Of a stretch of DNA of 37,031 nt, positions 12,108 through 22,991 are shown piece by piece. Under the pieces are notes generated by a model. It had not been told where the DNA came from. It did not search any database and saw only the letters and a program-made list of their open reading frames with translations. The stretch is taken from contig JADNRY010000586.1 in the NCBI GenBank assembly GCA_015501585.1, positions 1 to 37,031 on the forward strand, read 5' to 3'. Position 1 is the first letter of the stretch. Each line of letters opens with the position of its first letter. Position numbers and translations under genes: made by a program. This DNA comes from Rhodocollybia butyracea (lineage: Eukaryota > Basidiomycota > Agaricomycetes > Agaricales > Omphalotaceae).

Positions 12108-12819
12108 ATGTAATCATGACTGTTTCGCAGGGATTTTATTTGTTTACAGTGTCTCATTCATGCGCAATGCGTCCTTACCATGGCCTACATTCAGAATGTA
12201 CTGTTCCATCGGACCCAAAACCTTCCGTGTTTAACATCGATGTCCCATGATATTGTAAACATCAGTACAGTTAAAGTTTCTCTAGCTGTAAAAAATCCAC
12301 TAAAGCTTAAGCTCCAGCAGTTACTTGTGGCGAATTAAACGTGTACGCCGAAACTAACATATACCATAATTTTGGAGGTAAACTTTATGAGAAAAGCATA
12401 GAGGATACTGCCAAGGTTAGCAAGTTTCATGTTTCATGTTTCTTTCATGCCCATCATCTTCTGTCCTCTTCTTGGTCCTCATTGGCAGCCTTACTATTTG
12501 TTTGTGATCCGAGTATGTGTTGAGATATGGAAGGATATGGAACTTTATTTTGGGAGTCGCACGGTGGATTTTTGTACGGTTTTTTCATTATCAAAGAGAT
12601 AGATTTGAGGGAGAGTTGCGCTCAAATATCTTTGCTAACGGGGTCATGTTCGGGCAACTACTTTGAATTGTAGGACTTCAACTTGTTCATCGCCCACTAT
12701 GCGTCTCAGACAGGATTAAGCTAGCCCGAAAAGTCATTCACTATAGCTCTAAATAAATAACAGCTATCACGTGGCCGTGAAATATGCCTCATGATCAGTG
12801 CTCAGTACCCTTAACCGTC
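12108..12819. other. Spacer between the two F-box copies
   Basis: No gene recognised. The sequence is AT-rich and holds only short chance frames. It contains the 3' flank of copy 1 and the promoter side of copy 2; the inverted repeat seen before copy 1 is not present here. Confidence 0.5.
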
Positions 12820-15078
12820 ATGGATCCACATTCCCTCATAGAAAACCTCCACAAGAAATTCTTCTTTAACTGGCGGTGGCCAGAGATGCGGTCTTATGAT
12901 AACCTCGAATATGATACTTGGAATCACAACCACCATCGGCTTCCGAGTCTAAACTTGAGGCTCAGGAGCCGATTCCAGTTACTCTCGATGAAGGGGACAT
13001 ATCTGGCTACTACCAAGATCCAGACTACTTTCGAGTCTTCCAGTATTTTCGGTTTTTTGATATCATTGAGGGTTTTCTAAAGGTGCGTGGCTTGTTTATC
13101 CCTTTAGTTTCGTCTTTCTGATTCTGTTTGGTAGGGCGACCTTGTCCTCAGCGGTAGACATGAAACGAGGTTCAACGAGCTCAAGCCTATCTGGAGTCCT
13201 TCTTCAATGATGTCTTTCGCATCAAGGACACTGTTTATATCTTATTAGTCCAGGAAGAAGACGAAGACGGTTTCTTGCGAAATCAACTTTTCTACAAGAT
13301 CACAAAGGAAGACTGGAAAGACTTTCGTCTGAAATGAAAGATCCCGCGGAGAATCGACTTCAATCATGTCGTTAAGCAAACGGTTTGTCTGGCTGATATC
13401 GTGGATCAGTTCTCTTCATGATAGGTCTATTTCGCAGAACGTATCTCTCAATTACACATCTTACATCAAGATGGACCCAAAATCCAGAAACTATGTCTTC
13501 TGGATCTGCCGACAGAGGTACTGGACTTGATACTTGCCACAGTGTCACTAGAAAACGCTCGACTTCTTTCGGCAACAAACAAACAACTTTATCAGCTTGG
13601 GCGTCCATACACATTCAAGGCAAGCTATGTTTGCTCCTTCTGTACCATTACAGATGTTAATCTATTGCTTCACCAGAGTGTTTCTCTCGGCTAAAACATT
13701 ATGACATTCCCTTCAAGCTGATCAAAGAAGGTCTGGAACCGCTAGCCTTGAAGGCTCGGACTCGCTTTCTGCAATACTCACATTTCTTGCGAACGCGGCC
13801 GGACCTTTTGATGACAGTCAACAAATTAACGTTTCAGAATTTTGGGAGGCTATTCTCGCAATCGCTCGATGGTTCTTTTACCCCTCACATCCTCGATCGT
13901 GAAACCTTTCTCCCGTCCATAACATCTTCTCTGAATGAAACTATTGCTCTCATGCACAATGTTAGAGTTTTAAACCTTTCACACCTGGACATCACCTGCA
14001 GCTTGATGCAAATTATCGTTCAACTCGTTCATTTGCACTCCATCACACTGAGTTACTCCATGCAGCATGACGATCTTACTCGAGCAATCACAGGCCCGAA
14101 TGACTTGCCAACTTGTGGTCAGGTGCAGTTCCTTGAATTATCATCATATTCTGTCGATTTTCAGCATCCTTCCGACGAACTCACTTGGCTCCTTCTTATC
14201 CTTTTTCCAAATCTTCTCACCTTTCACTATCTGGATCCCCCCGTGAAACCTTATGGAACCCGATGATTCCTTCTCTACTCAGCGAAGATTCTGCTCCCCC
14301 ACTCGCCATGTTCAAGACTCTGCAACGATTGTTTTTATCTCACTACATCGATGTTCAGTTCCTTACAAACTCGTTCCAGAAGCTCTCCACCATCAATAAC
14401 ACCATCTCATTCCCTCTTTCACACCTCAAAATCCATACCTGCTTCGCTCATTCTGACATCATCATCATTGACCTACTGGAGGCTCTTCATTCCGGAAACG
14501 TTTCATTAGAAGTTCTGGTCCTTGTCGGGCTTCAGGATGCAGGTCTGGTGTTATTCGAGCGTATCGCTGAGTTCTTCCCTCATATCCTTGAGCTGTCCCT
14601 TTACCGAGGGATAAGCAAGTGCCAAACTCTACCATTACCCTGGCGCCATCCAACCTGGGAATACGCACGGTGTTTCACGGGTTTCAGCCGGCTGCGTCGC
14701 TTCAGCTGGAACATGTTCCACCTGGCTACCAACCTTCCAAGTCTGATGTTGGTTTTTGAAAAGCAGGCGGAGATCGAGCGTCAGTTAAGTACCACTCACA
14801 CCCCGAATCTTGACCGAGCCAAGTTGGAAGAGGTCTTCGAAAGCGACGCGGAGCTTTTGCGTCTATCTGAGAAAGCTGAGAAGGATACGTATGATTGTCG
14901 TGGATGGAACACGGCACGATTGTTTTGTGTTTATTGTCCAACGCTGGAGACATTTTCGGATGGATGTTGTTCTTGGACTGAGGTAAGGATCTCTGAAGAT
15001 GGATTCAAAGATGAGCTTCCAAATCCCCTTGCTTGGTGGGATCCTGAGGTTCCGTGCAGGCTTGATGATACGGAGTGA
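12820..15078 (+). pseudogene. F-box protein gene, copy 2 (broken)
   Basis: A tandem paralogue of the gene at 9898. The start MDPHSLIEN is at 12820; the TMV 36 bp earlier, in frame, is unlikely to be used because copy 1 lacks it. The F-box is at about 13480-13620 (LDLPTEVLDLILA), followed by a GC-AG intron (13620-13676). The C-terminal Leu-rich part is longer and better preserved than in copy 1. Lesions relative to copy 1 are a lost T near 12938-12942, a lost base near 13190, a Trp-to-stop change (TGG to TGA) at about 13336-13338, and a lost C in a C-run near 14236-14243. The stop is TGA at 15076-15078. Because the two copies are broken in different places, both probably decayed after duplication, although some one-base shifts could be consensus errors. 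Confidence 0.8.
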
Positions 15079-15344
15079 AGAGATTCGTAGTAGTGTGGCA
15101 GTGTAGAGTTGTAATAGTTGTAATTCTGTGTTCTCCGTTCCGTTCAAGCGCAATGTAGGCCTGGCCCATGTATATTGGATCAAATCCAAAATCTTCCGAG
15201 CGTTTCTTTCTAATAATGTCAAAAGTCACTCGCGAAGAATTCGCTGCACGAACCTGGAGCCGAAAGCTGTGGAGGTGAGCGTGGCTTACATACTAACGAA
15301 AGCGACGGTACAACTTCGGAGCGAGCAAACCCAAACTCTTAGTA

Positions 15345-15712
15345 TTTCAAGGAACTTGAACCTGTGAAGGAGCTGCGAACCCACGTGGGATGAAGAGAAG
15401 AAGCCGATATGGTGATGTAGATATTTATAATTGGAATTCGAACGTCAGCAGTAAGGCTGAGTATCTAAGATATTGACTAAATCACTCTTGTCCACCGAAA
15501 TTCCCTCGCTCCAAGTCGGCCTCATTTCAACTCAAAGATCCATCTGGATGGAGAGCCTCAGCTAGTGCTTGTGACCCTCTTTTCTAGTCAGATCTGTGGG
15601 GAGTTGCGAAAATAGCCCCGAGACCTAAGCACATACCTTTCGCAAGTGAGACACTCAAACCCGAGCTTCAGGAATAAAGCCGGATTGTACAAAGAATGTA
15701 GCTACCAGAATC
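15345..15712 (+). pseudogene. Decayed 3' fragment of the secreted-protein gene
   Basis: The segment matches about 7948-8378, which covers the last third of exon 2 and the 3' flank of the secreted gene. Landmarks are AAGGAACTTGAACCTGTGAAGG at the left, a shared CCACGTGGGATG, and a shared AAATCACTCTTGTCC block. Several internal deletions remove codons and the frame is lost. With the F-box duplication lying between the two copies, this marks an old segmental rearrangement. Confidence 0.6.
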
Positions 15713-15912
15713 CAAATTCCAATCTATTCCTACTCCAGCCTAACGCAAACAACCAACTTAAGGCCATTCCTCAACCTTGGAAATCCTTTAAGAATTATGA
15801 TACATAGTATTGCAGAGATATCAGTGATCGTAGTTAACTTTCCATTCTACTAGCGCAGGGTACTAATATTCACAGTTTAATCCTCGTAACAAAAAATCAC
15901 TCCAGCAACGCA

Positions 15913-15943
15913 TTCCTTTTTTTTTGCACAAAAAAAAAAGGAA
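15913..15943. terminator. Poly-T/poly-A hairpin in the arrestin-like gene's 3' flank
   Basis: TTCC plus nine T, a short GCAC(A) loop, then A-run plus GGAA form a perfect stem of about 13 bp. It lies about 46 bp past the arrestin stop codon and between two convergent genes. A role in 3'-end formation is inferred only from position. Confidence 0.35.
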
Positions 15944-15988
15944 AAAACAACTTAATAATGTACTTAAAGAACGAAAACCTAGCCAGAG

Positions 15989-17627
15989 CTAGACAACACG
16001 TATCGGTATACGTGCGCGAAGATTATCCGACCCAACAAGGACCGACACGTCGATATAGTACTACAAAAAAAAGAAGAAAACAAGGTGAGAAAGATGCGAA
16101 AAAGATAGAATGCTAGAGCGTACCTTGACGCTCACGCCCGCCCAATCAATAGAGGGCAACATATCCTTATGCAAGTTAAATTTCGCTTTATGTAACCCAT
16201 CCGGAAGTGAGCTCTGGGCCTCCAATGAAGGATGCGCATCATCCCTCGCGGTCTGCTGACGCGGCCGTTTCGGAAACCCAATGCATATAGTCGTATGCAG
16301 CATCCGCATATCGTTGAACACCGCATGCATTGGCAGTCGCGGCAGCGGCTTCATATCTTCCAGGACCTCGTCAGACAGCCGTGGAGACAAGGGCTTCACG
16401 ACGCGTTTGAGGAGCTGGACACCGCGGTTCTCTGAAGACTCGTCGCTGGCGCTGGGACTCTGCGGTGGGGATGGAGGGAGGCAGGATTGTTCTGTGACGG
16501 TGATCTGGCGCATTAGAGTCGCCGATATCGTAGCGTCTGATGCGATCTCCCGGGCCAATGCGGGGTTCCGCGGGGTGGTGGTAAAGACAACGTAGTAAGG
16601 GATAGATGAGGTGCGGGAGAAACCGATGGCAGTTGGTAAAGTGATCTGTTAGATAGGAACAAAAAACAATCAAATCAATATCGCTGATAAATCGCGACCA
16701 AGAAAAGAAAAAGAAGGGAAAGACAACTTACAGCACACCGGAATGGCATAGGCCGATCGAAGCGTAACGGCATCTCCAACCATGAACCGGGTTCTTGCGA
16801 GGAACCATCCAATGACTGGAAATCCGTGTCAGGGTGATAGTATATTGGTGCAGTCACACTATCCAAGAGTTTATCAGTAATCAGCCCAAGGCACAAACAT
16901 TAAGTACAAAGGTCCAACACCCATACGTACAACGATGGATATTCAAACGCCTCAGTCGGCTCCCATGCCACAGATATTTTATACTCTACTCCAAAAGTCG
17001 GAGCCTGGCGCGTCTCTCCTGTATTCGATCCTGATCCCGGTACCGGGACCTCCGTAGCATGGCTGATGCTCACGAATGTCGGAGGGATCTCTTCTCCTTT
17101 CCGATTGCTGCGCGGGAGCTCAAAGGCGAACGAATACGTGCGATTGAATCCAGGCGACATGGGTGACCTGAGAGGAGTGGAGGGCGGTGTGGTGCGTAGA
17201 CTCGAGCCGCTTGGCATTCGCCGGATCGATTTGATAGTTGAGGTGAAGCCGTCGCGGATGGTTGAGCGCGGTGTTGAGAGACTGAGGAATGAGTCTAGCG
17301 AAGGAGACACTTGGATGGTGGTTGAGGATGACCAGAAGACGTGTTTGCGCGGTTCGGGATGTAGTATCTTGGAGGATCCTGCTTTTGAGGCGTCGTCGTA
17401 GAAAAAAGCGCCCTCGATCTTATGGGAATGGAATACGGATGATTGTTAGGATCCCAATATCACAGTCCCAGTGGCACACGTACGGAAACAATCAAGCGTC
17501 CTGATGACGGTGCTTTAGAGTCAAGAGTGACTGTCCCTGAGACCTTATCCCCTTCACCGAATACAGGTATCAATTTCTTTTCCTTCCCCGCTACTTTTAC
17601 AGATGCGCTGTGCAGCCGCACTTCCAT
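15989..17627 (-). CDS. Arrestin-like (ART/alpha-arrestin) protein
   Basis: Alpha-arrestins are cytosolic adaptors that bring ubiquitin ligases to membrane transporters and promote endocytosis. Five exons (17484-17627, 16931-17418, 16732-16858, 16124-16645, 15989-16060) join in phase and encode 450 residues. The N-terminal arrestin sheet shows KLIPVFGEGDKVSGTVTLDS and RLIVSIEGAFFY. The middle has the typical YSFAFELPR and EEIPPTFV, followed by GVEYKISVAWEP. The C-terminal lobe ends VKYYIDVSVLVGSDNLRARIPI (split at 16061-16123). A Ser/Pro-rich linker (PPSPPQSPSASDESS) is likely flexible. No PPxY motif was noticed, so ligase recruitment is not obvious. The ATG at 17627 directly follows a good acceptor (CACAG), so an upstream exon is possible; the upstream frame has no ATG before a stop. 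No disruptions were found. Confidence 0.88.
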
Positions 17628-20429
17628 CTGTGAGGAACTGGAGAGGGTGGGTATTCAGAAAAGAGACATGTCTCTGGAATATGATATTGTTCACCGGTAG
17701 CACGAAACATGGGCGAACTGTGACGTCGTCGGTACGAAGCTAGACGGCGGGCGAGCTCCATCGGACAATGACTCTGTACGACGCCGGAGAACCATAAAAG
17801 AGCGAAGGAGTTGGTCGGGAAGAACGAAGGGGAGACGAAGCTGGGAACGGGGAAAAGGAAAATGCAAGACGAAGTTCAATACCAATTATATGTATGTATG
17901 CTAACTCTCGAATAAGTATACACAACCAATCTAACAAACTTACAAATACGGCAAATATGGAATCCACGTCAGATTTTTTTACAAACCGTCAAAGTTTGGG
18001 ACCATCCAGATTCCAAAGTCTTGGGTCGCGCGATGCGCCATGTGGAAATAGAAGGTTGATGAGAAGGGGAGTGAGAGATCGGCGGCTGGACACGGTTGTC
18101 AGCAGGTGGCGCTGTTATATTTTAGAGTAACTGATGGACAGAATCCACGAACAGAACAAAGTACATAACTGGGTGAAATCTTGAAAACTGAGTAGCTTAC
18201 CATGTATAGGAATCGCCAAGAGTCCAACCCGTCCAGCTCATAACCTTGACAACAGACCTAATCGTTCATAACAACTCTGAGCCGCCAGAAATGCCGACGA
18301 GTTTGGGGCCAGGAAGGGCCAGGAGAGCTCAGGAGACCAAGGGGCATCAGGGGGCCATCAAATATCTGTAGGTACATACATACATACTTGTAACATGGTT
18401 GAAATTTTGGAAATTTCGGTCGGTTGTTGGGCCAACCCGGAAGTTACAAGATATTTAGGTTTTACGGGAATGCACTACTTATAAGCGATGAATTTGATTG
18501 TTAAGGGACCGAGTGAGGAGCTGTGAGGGTGAACAAGGAGTGCAGCCCTGCGCAGCCTAGTGCAGCTAAGGGCGCCAGGCTAGCTTGCGCAACCGACGGA
18601 GGATCCTGATCTGGCCCGGCGGGATTAGTAAAAATGAGTGACTTTTGCCAGCCTGGGGATGGCCGATGCCTCGGTAGCGGTAGCGGAGAGATACTGTCTA
18701 CTGTAAGTAAGCCGATTTTAAGTGGTCTGCCGGCGTCGTCGCGGTGGTGACCAGTGCCAGTGGTGACCGTATGGAAGAAGAGCAATTTAATCATGTGACC
18801 ACGAATATTTTCTTTATCCAGCCACTCTGTCGCTGTTCCAGTGTTCGAGTCGTCCGGCGGCAGGTTCAGGTGTCCTCTGTGTTTTAACTTTTACTTATCC
18901 CTGTTCGTCCTGTCAAAGATTAAAACATCTCGGTTTTATCATCCTGCAACCCTCCAGGATCACTGCGGAAACGGCAGGCGAATGGCCGGAAAGTTATCAG
19001 GGCTCTTGTTTGACTCTATCAGACTGTGTCTTTTTTGTATCAACCGTACAGCCGTACGACTCGGAGGTCTAATCCAGGTCTAATCATAGACGTCTCCCTC
19101 AAGGCTCGACCAATCCAAAATTTGCGAGTTGCAGGTAGAAGACATAGGTTGCGTTTAAATCAGTGGTCCTACTTGGCTGCTCTTGTCGAGCTCGAGATTA
19201 CTTTTCCGTGTCTCGCTAACAGTTCAAACGTCCCAACCACTACTCAATCACGGACCGATTTCATCTGGCTGGGCCAGGTAAACCGGCTTCAACTCTCCTA
19301 TGTACAAAGTATGTTCGGTCAACTGCAACTAAATCTTCCCGCTTGAATACACTGAGACGTATTACTACTATTAGATTTTCACTTGAATAGAATAGGGTTT
19401 ATCGGTCAACATGCAGCGGGTTCCACAAGGTTTTCTCTGTACTGGTGACGGTACGGCAGACGGAGGCTTTATCGTGCATGTGCTGCTTATATCAACCATA
19501 CGGCTTCAGTGTCTAATCATATACTTCAACAGGCCTCACAATTGAGGGTTCGACAACCCAAAATTTAACGATCTGCAGGAACCTATTCTTTCCTTTAATC
19601 ATGACGCCAGACGAAGCGGAAGATGTGGAAGCTATGTCGCTACATCTCACTAACGTAGGCAACTACAACCATAGAAGACTTTCGTCGCGTTCAAACTGGT
19701 CGGATGGTCGTAACCGAGTCCTATTCCACCCGCTAAAGCAAATCCAAGCTTCTGGATCTAGGAAACTCTCCTATAAAGTGATACAAAGTATGTTCAGTCA
19801 ACTACAACTATGTATTCTTCCCATTTGAATACACCGAATCTTAGCGAGACGTATACTTAACTACTATTAGACTTTTCGACTTGAATTGGGTTTCCCGGTC
19901 GACTTCTAGCGACTTGCACATGTATCACGAGCAGGGTCGACGGGAACGTACGTTGGGACTCTTTGGAACGACAGAGTCGTTGGACTGCGAATACGGTAAC
20001 ATATATTCCTCGGACCTCAACTTGACTATAAGCTGACAGTTAAGCTAGAAGCGCTGTCCAAGTCCGTTGTGTCGGTGCAGTAAACGACTTGCCATGCCCA
20101 CTGTCGCGATTATACCATGATTGGAGGAATACTCGAACCTCGGTCCCCGAACGCTGGCGTTGAGCTTCAGTAGGCTACTTCAGTACGTACTCAGAATGTC
20201 ACTCAATGTCAGTCCGTCGCTCAATTTACCAGCTAGTTTAGCAAGCTCATCAGAAAATCCAGCGAGCGCTCTTGCGCCACACTGTGGCGTTAGTAGTTTG
20301 AGGGATGACGACACTGGGGCTCGATGACGTCACGCAAACTGAGTGGACAAAATCGTTTCCAGTCCTCGTCTTTCATCCAAACTATCAAGTACACTCACCA
20401 CCTATAACCTCCTATAACACCAATCGGAA
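17628..20429. other. Large spacer right of the arrestin-like gene
   Basis: About 2.8 kb without a supported gene. It contains the arrestin promoter, a short CATA microsatellite near 18370-18387, a G-rich GGGCCAGGA-type stretch near 18307-18360, and a diverged tandem duplication of about 480 bp (18935-19903). Reading frames inside the duplication are not shared between the two units, which argues against coding. Confidence 0.55.
18935..19903. repeat. Diverged tandem duplication, unit about 480 bp
   Basis: Unit A (about 18935-19410) and unit B (about 19411-19903) share ordered blocks. Examples are TATCAACCRTACRGC (19038, 19491), CCAAAATTT followed by an ATCTGCAGG/GTTGCAGG block, ACAAAGTATGTTC (19304, 19785), CACTTGAAT-like blocks and a closing CGGTC(A)AC (19400, 19897). 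Offset is about 482 bp throughout. No open frame is common to both. Confidence 0.7.
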
Positions 20430-21108
20430 ATGTCGTCCACAGTTTCTGGAACTAACTCGCCTCCACTCGAAGCAACCGGGGAAGATAAGCCTATGGGCGC
20501 ATCTTCCATTGAGAGCGCGCAAAAAGGGGAACAAGTCAAGGCTGTCCCTGACTCTGAACAGAGGAAACGTAAGTGTACGATGTTTTTGCTATGTTTTCTG
20601 CTATGTTTTTTTGCTATGTTATAATTGTGTTACTTACTTGGGACACCGATTCTACCGAGGCGTAGTGTGTGGTGTTTTCAGCATCTACTTATCCCGAATT
20701 GTAGACAACGATTCAGTGCTTATTCTCCTTCCTCGGTACTCGGTGTCTTTCAATACATACACCTTTCTATACTTTTCTCTGTTGTTTTCACAAAAAATGC
20801 GATACTGACGGAGCCATTCTTCTGAACAGAATACTTCCAACCCACAGAGCTAGAAGATTCTGTATGTTTCTCCTCATTCACTTGTTCCTATGACCCGTAC
20901 CTCCATATCCTCTTACCCTTCTCCTTCCCCTTCCCCTTTCTTCGCTTCCCCGTGGCCCTCCTCGCTTCCCCTCTCCCAACATAACCAAATTTTCCCCGTG
21001 CTGACAATTACCCTACAGAACTCGAAGAAGGCGACCTATCCACCGAACGATGGCGGTCCTCATGCCATGGGACGGAGTCTACAAGACGAGTTCGAGAAGC
21101 GAACGTGA
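20430..21108 (+). CDS. Possible small three-exon gene, unknown product
   Basis: Exons 20430-20568, 20830-20861 and 21019-21108 join in phase to give 86 residues. Donors GTAAGT and GTATGT and acceptors ACAG and ACAG are good matches to the consensus. The protein is hydrophilic, with a Ser/Thr-rich start (MSSTVSGTNSPPLEATGED), a Lys/Glu-rich middle, and an end containing GGPHAMGRSLQDEFEKRT. No signal peptide, membrane segment or domain is recognised. The first intron is long for this window (261 nt) and contains repeated GCTATGTTTT units. Evidence is only the splice signals and an uninterrupted frame, so this may be a chance assembly. It is followed by minisatellites and the ~400-bp repeat array. 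Confidence 0.35.
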
Positions 21109-21186
21109 ATGCGTGATGATGCTGGAGTACTGCAGTCGACTGTAGTCTGGCAGTAGTCTGGCATGCCAAGGCAGGGTCAGAAGGCG

Positions 21187-21335
21187 GGAACGGAATGGGA
21201 AACGGAATGGGAAACGGAATGTGTACGGAATGTGTACGGAATGTGTACGGAATGTATAGAATGTGTACGGAATGACAGGAGGAGGAATTGGGAGGAACAG
21301 GGGAGGAACAGGAGAGGAACAGAGAGGAGCAGGGC
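21187..21335. repeat. Two adjoining minisatellites
   Basis: About 21187-21275 holds repeats of a GGAATGGGAAAC / GGAATGTGTAC unit of 11-12 bp, about eight copies. About 21281-21335 holds GGAGGAACAG-type decamers, about five copies. The frame that reads through them is repetitive and not credible as a gene. Confidence 0.8.
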
Positions 21336-21412
21336 CAGGGCCTGGGCTTTCCAGTCAGGACGTCAGTTTTACAGATCGCTTTCAGATTGGTTTTTTTTCA
21401 GAATCCAGATGT

Positions 21413-22990
21413 AAATAAATAGATAACGGAATGATAGATATGCTCGACGTATGTATTCGGAGCTTCAAGCTCTCAACTTTCCAGCCAAGGCAGCTCTAAG
21501 CAGCTTCGAAGTCAAGGGCCTCTGCCAGGGCACTGAGCGTAACATCGGCGGTTTTTCCGAAACTAGACTTCAAAGCTCCAAAGCTTCAGGTCAGATTGAC
21601 TGAACTCTATGACCAAGAAATTCTGGTATGATAAGCGATAACTTAATTAGTATCACCCGCCCATCCTCAACACCTAAAGCTCAAACCCAAACTTGAACTA
21701 CTCGGAAAAACGTGGGACCCACCTACTTCCCTCACTTCCCTCCCTCTACTATACTCTAATTTAACCTTCCCTCTCTCCCTTCTCGTTCTCGTACTTGTTT
21801 TCATTCTCGTTCTTATTCTCATCCTCGTTCCTTTTCCCCGTTCCCAGCCGCTCCACTCACCACCCCTAAATAAATAAATACACAGCGGAATGATAGATCT
21901 TATTCGACGTAGCGTCAAGCTCCCGTCGTCGAGGCTTTTCATTCATCAATCGACTTTTCGAGGTTCAAGGCGACTTCGAAGTCAAGGGCCTTCGCGGACG
22001 CTTATGCACTGTGCGCTGGGCACCGGGCGTAAGGCGCAACGTCGGGGACTTTCACCCGATGCGATGTGGTTTCTACGAAACTAGGCTTCAAAGCTTCATC
22101 GATTCAGTGGTCAGAACAAAGTGACTGAACTATGACCGAGAGGTGCTCATCCTTCCGACTCCTCACCACCTAACCTCACCACCTAACCCAAACTGGAACA
22201 AACGACTTGGAAAACATCCTCGTTCCCCCTCCCCCTTTACCCCAACCCCCCTACTCTTAAATAAACAATCCACAGCGGAATGATAGACTTTTTTCGACGT
22301 GCCTATGTATGTGTTTCTGGAGTTCAGAGCTTCAAGCTTTCAACATCGTCGAGGCTCCTCATTCTTCACGACTCTCCGAGGTTCTGGGTGACTTCGCAGT
22401 CAAGGGCCTCTGCGGACGCTTCTGCACTGGGTACTGAGCGTAGCGTATAACGTCGGAGACTTTATAATTACCCGACCCGACTTCAAAGCTTCATCCATTC
22501 AGTGGTCAGAACAAAGTCGTCCTCATCACATAACCTCACCACATAACCTCACCACATAACCTCACCACATAACCCAAACTGGAGCAAACGACTCGGAAAT
22601 ACGTGAATCCTGCGACCTACTTCCCTCTCTTCCCCATCTCCTCCAACTAATCTTAAATAAATAAATGCATAACAGAATGATAGATTTTGTTCGACGTACG
22701 TATGTGTGTGTTTTGGAGCGTCAAAGTTCAAGCTTTCGACGTCGTAGAGGCTCTTCATTGATCGCTTGACTTTTCGAGGTTCAGGGCGACTTCGAGGTCG
22801 GGGGGCCTCTGCTCGGAACGCTTGTGCAGGTGTAACGTCGCGGACTTTGCCCGACCCGATGCGGTTTCGAAACCAAGCTTCATCATTTCAGTGGTCAGAA
22901 CAAACTGACTGAAGAAATTCCGGATACGATAACTTATGATACAATTACTTCCGTTTACTTCCAACAAACGACTCAGAAAAAAACGCGGAA
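21413..22990. repeat. Four-unit tandem array of ~400-bp repeats
   Basis: The anchor CGGAATGATAGAT (or a one-base variant) recurs at 21427, 21886, 22276 and 22673, giving periods of 459, 390 and 397 bp. Each unit has an AATAAATA start, a TTCGACGT block, a CGACTT...TCAAGGGCCT...GGACGCTT block, a CAGTGGTCAGA block, and an ACGACTCGGAAA tail. Unit 1 is longer because of a pyrimidine-rich insertion. The last unit runs into the stop codon of the MAT2B-like gene at 22992. Units 2 and 3 contain a CACATAACCTCAC-type minisatellite, best seen at 22521-22575. No protein is encoded in common. Confidence 0.85.
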
Positions 22991-22991
22991 C

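Larger units (their letters stand above)
15079..15988. other. Spacer between F-box copy 2 and the arrestin-like gene
   Basis: Convergent 3' flanks. Apart from the secreted-gene fragment (15345-15712) and an A/T hairpin (15913-15943) nothing coding is seen. Confidence 0.5.

Noticed and set aside
18501..18794. Minus-strand frame of 97 codons
   Set aside because: Low-complexity Pro/Leu/Ala content, no splice partner and no recognisable domain.
19547..19560. GGGTTCGACAACCC, which resembles a tRNA T-arm
   Set aside because: No acceptor stem, D-arm or anticodon arm fits around it. No tRNA was found elsewhere either.
21163..21414. Plus-strand frame through the minisatellites
   Set aside because: Residues simply mirror the 11-12 bp repeats; it is a by-product of repeat composition.
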